DNA of 25,212 nucleotides from UBA10646 sp003456175 (GTDB lineage: Bacteria > Bacteroidota > Bacteroidia > Chitinophagales > Chitinophagaceae). Positions 7,072 through 13,743 of this stretch are shown in pieces (position 1 is the first letter of the stretch; the number at the start of each line of letters is the position of its first letter). Under the pieces are notes generated by a model, which worked only from the letters and a program-made list of their open reading frames with translations, did no database searches and was not told where the DNA came from. A program made the translations under genes and the position numbers. Location: contig DALYLQ010000037.1 of the NCBI GenBank assembly GCA_031976225.1, forward strand, positions 1 through 25,212. The letters run 5' to 3'.

Positions 7072-8694
7072 TTATAAGGCATCTACATCAAAGCTGCGAA
7101 TAAAGTCTACCGCTTTGTGCATATCGGTATACAGCACCCTATCGGCACTATTGAAGCTAATCGTTTGCCGTAGGGCATGTACTACGTTTTCTATTACTGC
7201 ACTGCTTTGTAGTGGTCGGCGATATTCTAAAGCTTGTGCAGCCGTTAATAACTCAATCGCTAAAACACGTTCTACATTTTCAATCACGCGGAGGCATTTA
7301 GTAGCTGCATTGGCACCCATACTCACATGATCTTCTTGATTATTACTACTACTAATGCTATCTACACTGGCGGGAGTACACAGTTGTTTGTTTTCACTTA
7401 CAATACTGGCAGCGGTGTACTGTGGTATCATAAAGCCACTATGCAGGCCAGCATCTTGCACCAAAAACATAGGCAAGTTGCGTGCACCACTAATTAACTG
7501 ATAGGTTCTACGCTCGCTAATATTGGCTAATTCACTCATGGCAATGGCCAGAAAATCGAGGTGCAGCGCAAGTGGCTGACCATGAAAATTACCACCACTA
7601 ACAATCAAATCTTCTTCTGGAAATATGTTAGGATTATCGGTAACACTGTTGATTTCGGTCATGAATACTTTCAAAACCGTTTCAAAAACATCTTCTGTGG
7701 CGCCATGTACTTGCGGTATACAGCGGAAGCTATACGGATCTTGCACTTGCGATTTTGGTTGTTGTGCAATGGCACTACCTTGCAAATACTTACGTAAAAT
7801 ATTGGCTACTTTACTTTGCCCAGTATGCGGACGAATACGATGTATAGCAGGATGCAGCGGATCGCTTACACAATCAAAAGCATCGAAACTTATGGCTGCA
7901 ATCAGGTGGGCTATTTGTAATAAGTGTGCAGCTTTTACTAAACAATACATNNNNNNNNNNCCTATCAAAGGATGGAAAGGCTCTATACGTCCGTCAAAAG
8001 CATCTATAGACATGGCTGCAATAAGGTCAGCAGCTTGCGAAAGCTGCTTGGCTTTGCGCACACACCATACGCCGTAGGCACTCATAAACTGCGTGCCGTT
8101 AATAAGTGCAAGCCCTTCTTTACTTTGCAGCTGCAAAGGTTGCCAGCCAAGTGCTTGCAAGGCTTGTGCTGATGGCATTTTACTACCATTATAATACACT
8201 TCGCCAGCACCAATAAGCGGCAACGCCAAATGACTGAGCGGACTTAAATCGCCGCTTGCACCTAAAGAACCTTGCGTGTATACCACGGGTAGCACGTTGT
8301 TATTGTGCATATCCATCAGGCGATTCACAGTATCTATCTGTACGCCGCTATGGCCATAACTTAAACTTTTTATTTTGAGTGCTAGCATTAGCTTCACTAT
8401 TTCGGCAGGCACTTCGGCACCCATACCACAGGCGTGGCTCATCAGTAAGTTATGCTGTAATGCGGCAATTTGACTACCGTGAATAGGCACATTTTGTAAA
8501 TAACCGAAACCCGTATTAACGCCGTAATACAGTGCGGTATCATCTTTCATTTTTTCATCGAGGTAGGCTCGACAAGCTAAAATACGTTCGTGGGCATCGA
8601 AGGTGATGCTTACCCATTGTTGGTATTTCAGCAAGTTTTGTAGCTGAAAAAAATGGGTGTACTTACGATCTAGTGGTAAGTAGTTGTAACTCAT
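7072..8694 (-). CDS. hutH: Histidine ammonia-lyase HutH, interrupted by an assembly gap
   Basis: Removes ammonia from histidine to give urocanate, the first step of the Hut pathway; cytoplasmic. GVNTGFG lies near residue 60, and the Ala146-Ser147-Gly148 triad in LGASGDLSPLSH forms the MIO cofactor. NGTQFMSAYG, the QDPYSFRCIPQVHGA block, SVTDNPN and the SSNNQEDHVSMG end motif are all present. A run of ten Ns (7951-7960) interrupts the gene. The 36 residues before the gap (ending EPFHPLI) and the 36 after it (MYCLVKAAH to PLHPAI) are two versions of the same family segment, identical at 19 of 36 positions. Removing one version plus the Ns leaves about 500 residues, the normal family size. The join is therefore probably chimeric. 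The gene follows marR by 60 bases and precedes hutU. Confidence 0.85.
   Translation of the reverse strand: MSYNYLPLDRKYTHFFQLQNLLKYQQWVSITFDAHERILACRAYLDEKMKDDTALYYGVNTGFGYLQNVPIHGSQIAALQHNLLMSHACGMGAEVPAEIVKLMLALKIKSLSYGHSGVQIDTVNRLMDMHNNNVLPVVYTQGSLGASGDLSPLSHLALPLIGAGEVYYNGSKMPSAQALQALGWQPLQLQSKEGLALINGTQFMSAYGVWCVRKAKQLSQAADLIAAMSIDAFDGRIEPFHPLIXXXXMYCLVKAAHLLQIAHLIAAISFDAFDCVSDPLHPAIHRIRPHTGQSKVANILRKYLQGSAIAQQPKSQVQDPYSFRCIPQVHGATEDVFETVLKVFMTEINSVTDNPNIFPEEDLIVSGGNFHGQPLALHLDFLAIAMSELANISERRTYQLISGARNLPMFLVQDAGLHSGFMIPQYTAASIVSENKQLCTPASVDSISSSNNQEDHVSMGANAATKCLRVIENVERVLAIELLTAAQALEYRRPLQSSAVIENVVHALRQTISFNSADRVLYTDMHKAVDFIRSFDVDAL
7951..7960. other. Assembly gap (10 Ns)
   Basis: A run of ten unknown bases inside hutH. 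Sequence on the two sides encodes the same part of the protein twice in diverged form, so the gap marks an overlapping contig join that was not merged. Confidence 0.95.
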
Positions 8695-8735
8695 GGCAAT
8701 ACAATCAATCGTTCAGTGGTAATGGCTATCATCAA

Positions 8736-8749
8736 CATTTACCGTAAGG
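8736..8749 (-). repeat. Dispersed 14-mer, exact copy (after marR stop)
   Basis: CATTTACCGTAAGG on the plus strand. It lies 5 bases beyond the marR stop codon, in the short gap before hutH. Confidence 0.85.
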
Positions 8750-8754
8750 TATCA

Positions 8755-9261
8755 TTACAAAACACCAGCTGCTTTTTGCTTTAGCTGTGTTTCAACACGC
8801 TCAAGTACACTTTGCTGGCGAATGCTATTTTCAATATCGCATAGTGCGTCAAGTATTTTCTGGCTGTGTTCACCTTCGGCCATCAGCTGTTCCATGGCCT
8901 CTTGCATGGCTTCCCACACTGGCTCTACCCTTAGCAACAAGGCTGCACCTTCGGCTGTAAATGTTACTAGTTTTTTGCGTGCATCATCTTCGTCTACGGC
9001 ACTCTCAATGAGGCCACGTTCTTGCAAGTTGCTTACCATTTGGCTGGCAGCACTATGAGAAATACCTAGTTTTTCAGCGATTTCACGAATGGCCACCTGC
9101 CGTTTCTGCGATAAAATAAAAAATACAGGAAACCAAGCCGCTTCAAAGGGAATGCCTAGGTTTTGATATACTTTATTTACATCGAGCAAAAAGCTATCGC
9201 TGATTCGCTTTAAACGCGAACCGAAAAATAATAAGCCAACAGATTGGAGAAAATGTACCAT
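8755..9261 (-). CDS. MarR-family transcriptional regulator
   Basis: 168-residue winged-helix DNA-binding protein. The central segment at about residues 55-105 (IREIAEKLGISHSAASQMVSNLQERGLIES followed by DEDDARKKLVTFTAEG) is the MarR helix-turn-helix plus the wing with its DxRxK-type turn. The flanking helices would form the dimer interface. It is the first gene of an apparent marR-hutH-hutU transcript, 60 bases before hutH, so it may control histidine breakdown or sense a pathway intermediate. This is inferred from position only; Hut regulators in other bacteria are HutC (GntR type) or HutP. A candidate promoter lies just upstream (9282-9314). The C-terminal tail ends in a helical, glutamine- and lysine-rich stretch. 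Confidence 0.85.
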   Translation of the reverse strand: MVHFLQSVGLLFFGSRLKRISDSFLLDVNKVYQNLGIPFEAAWFPVFFILSQKRQVAIREIAEKLGISHSAASQMVSNLQERGLIESAVDEDDARKKLVTFTAEGAALLLRVEPVWEAMQEAMEQLMAEGEHSQKILDALCDIENSIRQQSVLERVETQLKQKAAGVL

Positions 9262-9281
9262 TGCTTAAGTGCTTATACATT

Positions 9282-9314
9282 CAAATTAACCGAATAAATA
9301 CATACCAATCCAAA
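9282..9314 (-). promoter_or_regulatory. Candidate promoter of the marR-hut genes
   Basis: On the minus strand, TTTG (9314-9311), a 21-base spacer, then TTAATTTG (9289-9282). This is one mismatch from the Bacteroidota TTTG-N19-21-TAnnTTTG pattern, about 20 bases before the marR start codon. Confidence 0.4.
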
Positions 9315-9405
9315 AATAGTTAGCAATGCAACCAAAAACTTATCCCCAAAGCAACGATTTATAGTACATGGCGGTCTTTACAGCGTCGTTAAAGAGAACA
9401 GCTAT

Positions 9406-9413
9406 TATCTTTG
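9406..9413 (+). promoter_or_regulatory. Candidate -7 element for the oxidoreductase gene
   Basis: TATCTTTG matches the Bacteroidota TAnnTTTG -7 element, 26 bases before the ATG at 9440. No clear TTTG -33 element is seen at the usual spacing, so this is tentative. Confidence 0.4.
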
Positions 9414-9439
9414 TTGTTTTGCAATTTAACTCTTAGTGC

Positions 9440-10417
9440 ATGTTAAAGGTTGGCATATTTGGCGTAGGACATTTAGGCAAGTTTCACGTAAGTAACTGGT
9501 TACAAATACCCGATGTAACCATCGTAGGTTTTTACGACCCTAACGATGCCAATGCAGCGGCTGTAACAGCAACATTTGGTCTACAACGTTTTACCGATGC
9601 TGCCACCCTAATGCAAGCCATTGATGCTGCCGATGTTGTAGCACCCACTAACCACCATTTCGCATTATGCGAACTAGCCATTCGTATGGGCAAGCATGTG
9701 TTCGTTGAAAAACCGCTAGCCAATACCATGCAAGAAGCCAAGCTGTTGGTAGAAATGGCACGAGAGGCAAACGTGAAGGTACAAGTAGGCCACGTTGAAC
9801 GATTTAATCCAGCTTACCTTGCGGTAAAAGAAGTATCGCTGAAACCCATGTTTATTGAAGTGCATCGCCTAGCACAGTTCAACCCACGCGGCACCGAGGT
9901 TAGTGTAATTCTAGATTTGATGATTCATGACATAGACATCATTTTAAGCATGGTAAAAAGTGATGTGAAACAAATTTCGGCCAGTGGCGTGGCAGTAATG
10001 ACGGATACACCCGATATTGCCAACGTACGCCTAGAGTTTCATAATGGTTGTGTTGCCAACCTTACCAGCAGCAGAATTAGCATGAAAAAAATGCGAAAAA
10101 TGCGTTTATTTCAAAAGGATGCTTATATTGGTATTGATTTTTTAGAGAAGAAAACCGAAGTAATAAAACTGAAAGAACCCAACGACACCAATGTGTTTTC
10201 TTTCGATTTAGAAACCCCCAACGGAACAAAAACAATTGCAATTGCGAATCCGGAAGTGCAGCAAGTAAATGCTATTTTACTTGAACTAACTGCATTTAAA
10301 GACGCCATATTGAATAATAAAAACACTGTAGTGAGTGAAATCGACGGCTATCTTGCCATGGAAGTGGCACACCAAATACTTGAAAAAATCAGCAACACCG
10401 GTATCTTGGTTGCGTAG
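9440..10417 (+). CDS. Gfo/Idh/MocA-family NAD(P)-dependent oxidoreductase
   Basis: 325-residue cytoplasmic dehydrogenase. The N-terminal Rossmann fold opens with VGIFGVGHLGKFH (GxGxxG). The family EKP motif (Glu90-Lys91-Pro92, in VFVEKPLANT) carries the catalytic lysine, and VGHVERFNPAY plus the MIHDIDIILSM histidine region complete the substrate pocket. Many relatives act on nucleotide sugars or cyclic polyols; the substrate cannot be told here. The next gene, a sugar-phosphate transferase, follows directly, which favours a role in making a surface polysaccharide precursor. A two-mismatch repeat copy (CCTTGCGGTAAAAG, 9817-9830) lies in the coding sequence and encodes Y-L-A-V-K-E. Confidence 0.85.
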   Translation: MLKVGIFGVGHLGKFHVSNWLQIPDVTIVGFYDPNDANAAAVTATFGLQRFTDAATLMQAIDAADVVAPTNHHFALCELAIRMGKHVFVEKPLANTMQEAKLLVEMAREANVKVQVGHVERFNPAYLAVKEVSLKPMFIEVHRLAQFNPRGTEVSVILDLMIHDIDIILSMVKSDVKQISASGVAVMTDTPDIANVRLEFHNGCVANLTSSRISMKKMRKMRLFQKDAYIGIDFLEKKTEVIKLKEPNDTNVFSFDLETPNGTKTIAIANPEVQQVNAILLELTAFKDAILNNKNTVVSEIDGYLAMEVAHQILEKISNTGILVA

Positions 10418-10448
10418 ATTTTTGCTGCCATCGCTGCTACCACTACAC

Positions 10449-11837
10449 ATGTTTTGGTATGTACTAGCCGATGTTATAGCAACAAGTATCGCTTGGATTT
10501 GGATTATGACGGCGGTATACAACCTTACGCCGAACGCTACTTATAATTATCCGCCAGAATATTGGCTCCGCTCTTGTGCGGCACTCCCTTTTTTCTGGAG
10601 TGCTATTTATTTGTTATCGGGTACTTACAAACTAGATATTTATCAAAAATCAAGATTAGCAGAACTTACTGTTACATTCATTCAAACCTTACTCGGTGTA
10701 TCTATTCTAGTTCCCTTATTTCATGTATTAGATGCGTGGCCTCTACCACTGAATCAGTTTGTTAATAGTTTTCTTGTATACAGTTTACTACACTTTATAC
10801 TCACTTTTGCTTTTCGCTGGTTGTTGCTAATGGTGGCTAAATACCATTTGAGCAATCAATTGATTTCGTTTAACACCCTTTTTGTTGGTAACAATAAAAG
10901 AGCGGTGCATGTGTACCGAGAAATCAAACAAAATAATGCTTACCTAGGTAGAAATGTAGTTGGCTTTATTGGCATTGATGCTAATTATAAAAACGGACTA
11001 AGTAAATTTTTGCCACAACTCGGTCAATTACAAAACTTAGAACACATTATTGACCACAATCGTATTGATCAGGTAATTGTTGCAATGGATAAGCAAGACA
11101 ATGCTTTTCTTGAACAACTTATTGCCCGCCTCAGCGAAAAAGATGTTGATGTTAAACTCATACCAACCACTTTAGATATTGTTACGGGTAGCGTAAGAAC
11201 AGCTAACGTATTAGGAGCAACCCTTATTAACGTACATACGAGTGTACTACCTGCCTGGCAAGAAAATGTAAAACGATTACTCGATATCGTACTTAGCCTT
11301 ATAGGTATTGTTACCTTATGGCCATTATTGTTATTTGTAGCTATTCGCACTCGCTTTAGTAGTAGTGGAGCTATTATTTATTCACAAGAACGTATTGGCC
11401 ACAAAGGGCGCCCTTTTAGAATTTATAAGTTCAGAAGTATGTACTCTAATGCCGAAGTACAAGGCCCTGCATTAAGTAGCGATAGCGACCCACGAATTAC
11501 ACCTTGGGGTAAAATTATGCGTAAGTGGCGCCTCGATGAATTACCACAATTATGGAATATTCTGATTGGCGATATGGCACTGGTTGGCCCACGACCTGAA
11601 CGTAGATATTATATTGACCAAATCAATCAACATACACCTTACTACCGCTATTTATTAAAAGTTAAACCGGGCCTTACCAGTTGGGGAATGGTGCAATTTG
11701 GTTATGCAAGTAGTGTTGACGATATGATTGAACGCATGCAGTACGATTTAATGTATGTTGAAAACGCAAGTTTATTTCTCGATTTCAAAATCATGTTGCA
11801 CACCTTGCGTATCATCTTAAGTGGTAAGGGTAAGTAG
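10449..11837 (+). CDS. Polyprenyl-phosphate sugar-1-phosphate transferase (WcaJ/WbaP type)
   Basis: Integral inner-membrane enzyme that loads the first sugar phosphate onto undecaprenyl phosphate to start exopolysaccharide or O-antigen synthesis. It has four N-terminal membrane helices (first: MFWYVLADVIATSIAWIWIM), a soluble Rossmann-like middle domain (NTLFVGNNKRAVHVYREI), a fifth hydrophobic helix (LLDIVLSLIGIVTLWPLLLF), and the catalytic bacterial sugar transferase domain with QERIGHKGRPFRIYKFRSM, KWRLDELPQLWNIL, MALVGPRPE and KPGLTSWG. The ATG at 10449 gives a 462-residue protein. The frame is open further 5', and TTG codons at 10410 and 10422 would overlap or abut the preceding stop (10417) and add a basic N-terminus, so the start is uncertain. 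The sugar used is unknown. Confidence 0.85.
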   Translation: MFWYVLADVIATSIAWIWIMTAVYNLTPNATYNYPPEYWLRSCAALPFFWSAIYLLSGTYKLDIYQKSRLAELTVTFIQTLLGVSILVPLFHVLDAWPLPLNQFVNSFLVYSLLHFILTFAFRWLLLMVAKYHLSNQLISFNTLFVGNNKRAVHVYREIKQNNAYLGRNVVGFIGIDANYKNGLSKFLPQLGQLQNLEHIIDHNRIDQVIVAMDKQDNAFLEQLIARLSEKDVDVKLIPTTLDIVTGSVRTANVLGATLINVHTSVLPAWQENVKRLLDIVLSLIGIVTLWPLLLFVAIRTRFSSSGAIIYSQERIGHKGRPFRIYKFRSMYSNAEVQGPALSSDSDPRITPWGKIMRKWRLDELPQLWNILIGDMALVGPRPERRYYIDQINQHTPYYRYLLKVKPGLTSWGMVQFGYASSVDDMIERMQYDLMYVENASLFLDFKIMLHTLRIILSGKGK

Positions 11838-11862
11838 TTCATCAGCTGGCAATATCATTCAT

Positions 11863-11876
11863 CATTTACCGTAAGG
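11863..11876 (-). repeat. Dispersed 14-mer, exact copy (intergenic)
   Basis: CATTTACCGTAAGG on the plus strand, 25 bases after the sugar transferase stop codon and upstream of the HAD gene. Confidence 0.85.
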
Positions 11877-11918
11877 TTATCCCAAACTTTTGCTGGAAAT
11901 TTGTGAAAAATAAAATGT

Positions 11919-12608
11919 ATGTCTTTGCAAGTTATTGCTTTTGATGCCGATGATACGTTATGGGTTAATGAACCTTATTTCAGAGAAACAGAAGATAAAT
12001 TTTGTGCACTTTTAGAAGCTTATTTGCCGCATCATAGCGTAGCGAAAGCATTATTCGCTACAGAAATTGCCAACCTACAACTTTATGGTTATGGTGTTAA
12101 AGGCTTTATGCTCAGCATGATTGAAACCGCTTTGCATGTTTCAAACCATACGATTCCACTCACTGTAATTGAACAATGACTAGCACTTGGTAAAGAGTTA
12201 CTTACTAAGCCTATTGAATTACTCGATGGTGTAGAAGATGTATTGAAAACCCTTACGGGTAAATACAAACTTGTAGTAGCCACCAAAGGCGATTTATTAG
12301 ATCAAGAACGAAAACTCAAAAAATCTGGTTTAGAACACTACTTCCACCATATTGAAATTATGAGTGAAAAAGCCGAAAGCGATTATCAGAAACTATTGCA
12401 ACATTTAGATATTGCACCAGCCTCTTTTATGATGATTGGCAATTCGCTTAAGTCTGATATCTTGCCAGTGCTGCAACTTGGTGGCCATGCCGTACATATA
12501 CCCTACCACACTACTTGGGCACACGAAACCATTAATCATACAGTACAACACGAAAACTTTGTTGAGTTAACTACAATTCGTGATTTGCTGCAACACCTCC
12601 CTGCATGA
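11919..12608 (+). pseudogene. HAD-family hydrolase with an in-frame stop
   Basis: Haloacid dehalogenase-superfamily phosphatase of about 229 codons. Motif I is FDADDTLW, giving the nucleophile Asp and the acid/base Asp two residues later. Motif II is the threonine in LVVATKGD, the lysine motif is in MSEKAESD, and motif III is MMIGNSLKSD. A cap domain lies between motifs I and II. The frame is interrupted at 12177-12179 by TGA (EQ-stop-LALGKELL); both halves are in the same frame, and together they make a full-length protein, so a single substitution explains it. TGA is a normal stop for this gene and its neighbour, so recoding is unlikely. The 3' end overlaps the next start by four bases (ATGA), a sign of translational coupling. 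The substrate is unknown. Confidence 0.75.
12250..12266 (+). repeat. One-base-longer repeat variant (in HAD gene)
   Basis: CCCTTACGGGTAAATAC, identical over 17 bases to 15947-15963 in the unrelated M1 peptidase gene. It differs from the 14-mer by an inserted G. Encodes L-T-G-K-Y. Confidence 0.7.
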
Positions 12609-13231
12609 AACAATATTTGAATGTAGCAACTTGGAATAGAAGTGATCACTTTCATTTTTTTCGTCAATTCGAAGAGCCATTTTTTGGTGTAACAGTTACC
12701 ATAGATTGTACAAAAGCTTATACCACAGCTAAAGAAAAAGGGATTTCTTTTTTTCTTTACTACCTCTATCAATCTTTGGCAGCAGCCAATGCCATCACGC
12801 CATTTCGTTACCGCATAGAAAATAAAACCGATGTAGCCTGTTACGATGTTGTACATGCTTCGCCTACCATTAACCGTGCCGATGGCACTTTCGGCTTTTC
12901 ATATCTTGATTACGATGCTAATAGCGAAATCTTTTACCGTAAGGCAACAGGGGTAATTGAACAAGTGCAACAAAGTACAGGACTAATACCTGCCATTAAC
13001 GGTGAAAATGTAATTCACTATTCTTCGATTCCGTGGATTGACTTTACCAGCCTTTCACATGCAAGGAGCTTTAGCTTCGCTGATAGCTGTCCGAAAATTT
13101 CGTTTGGAAAAATGACGGTTAATCAAGATAAGCGAACCATGCCCGTATCAGTACATGTGCATCATGCCTTAATGGACGGGTATCATGTAGCACAGTTTAT
13201 AGATTTATTTCAAACTAAAATGCAAGCATGA
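12605..13231 (+). CDS. Chloramphenicol acetyltransferase-like O-acyltransferase
   Basis: 208-residue protein of the CAT fold (trimeric acetyl-CoA-dependent O-acyltransferases). The catalytic block VHVHHALMDGYHV is intact, with His187 as general base and Asp191 as the structural aspartate, matching HHAVCDGFH of classical CAT. FFLYYLYQSLAAAN and ISFGKMTV are further family segments. Many environmental Bacteroidota carry such proteins without resistance, so the natural acceptor is unknown and chloramphenicol resistance should not be assumed. It overlaps the HAD gene by four bases and the Nudix gene by four bases, so the three are probably translated together. A one-mismatch copy of the dispersed repeat (12931-12944) encodes F-Y-R-K-A. 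Confidence 0.8.
   Translation: MKQYLNVATWNRSDHFHFFRQFEEPFFGVTVTIDCTKAYTTAKEKGISFFLYYLYQSLAAANAITPFRYRIENKTDVACYDVVHASPTINRADGTFGFSYLDYDANSEIFYRKATGVIEQVQQSTGLIPAINGENVIHYSSIPWIDFTSLSHARSFSFADSCPKISFGKMTVNQDKRTMPVSVHVHHALMDGYHVAQFIDLFQTKMQA
12931..12944 (-). repeat. Dispersed 14-mer, one mismatch (in CAT-like gene)
   Basis: CTTTTACCGTAAGG on the plus strand, one substitution from the consensus; coding. Confidence 0.7.
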
Positions 13232-13713
13232 GTACTCCAACAGGTATTAAACGTGTAGCCGTTTTGTGCATTTTACAACATCAACAACAATATTTATTAC
13301 TAGAGCGTTTAAAAGCACCTAATGCAGGCATGTACACGCCTGTTGGCGGCAAAATAGACCCTTTTGAAACGCCAGAACAAGCTGCTATACGTGAGGTGTT
13401 TGAAGAAACTGGCCTTACGGTAAATGAAGTACACTTTTGCGGTATTCTCACTGAAACATCGCCAACCAATTACAATTGGATTAGTTACGTGTACAAAGCA
13501 GCTATTGCATGGCAACAACCACCTACTTGTAATGAGGGTACTTTGCATTGGGTGCACGAAACAGAACTTAACACCATACCTACCCCAACCACAGATGCAC
13601 ACATTTATCATTACGTGCAACAGCAGCAGAAATTTATACTAGATGCCGTGTACGATGCAGATTTAAACCTCATTGCATTTCAAGAGCTTATTCATCATTC
13701 CAACTTACTTTAA
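13228..13713 (+). CDS. Nudix hydrolase (MutT/MTH1-like)
   Basis: 161-residue pyrophosphohydrolase. The Nudix box is complete: Gly41-x5-Glu47-x7-Arg55-Glu56-x2-Glu59-Glu60-x-Gly62-Leu63 (GKIDPFETPEQAAI then REVFEETGL). This predicts Mg-dependent cleavage of a nucleoside diphosphate linked to another group. The order of segments (VLCILQHQQQYLLLER, then PVGGKI, then WISYVYKA) resembles 8-oxo-dGTP diphosphatases, but specificity cannot be read from sequence. The start ATG overlaps the stop of the CAT-like gene. An exact dispersed 14-mer at 13413-13426 begins at the last box residue and encodes L-T-V-N, so the repeat supplies conserved protein sequence here. Confidence 0.85.
   Translation: MSTPTGIKRVAVLCILQHQQQYLLLERLKAPNAGMYTPVGGKIDPFETPEQAAIREVFEETGLTVNEVHFCGILTETSPTNYNWISYVYKAAIAWQQPPTCNEGTLHWVHETELNTIPTPTTDAHIYHYVQQQQKFILDAVYDADLNLIAFQELIHHSNLL
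13413..13426 (+). repeat. Dispersed 14-mer, exact copy (in Nudix gene)
   Basis: CCTTACGGTAAATG directly after the Nudix box glycine, encoding L-T-V-N. Confidence 0.85.
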
Positions 13714-13743
13714 ATTGTTGTACAAGCCTTATCTTGTGCACAT

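Noticed and set aside
7625..8077. Plus-strand ORFs across the N gap
   Set aside because: They lie opposite hutH, which has a complete set of family motifs; these ORFs are shadows.
12177..12179. TGA recoding (alternative code or selenocysteine)
   Set aside because: TGA ends the HAD and CAT-like genes themselves in normal ATGA overlaps, tryptophan is encoded by TGG throughout, and the site is not a catalytic position.
12605..13231. Chloramphenicol resistance gene
   Set aside because: The fold and catalytic HHALMDG are present, but sequence alone does not show chloramphenicol specificity and the context is housekeeping, not a resistance element.
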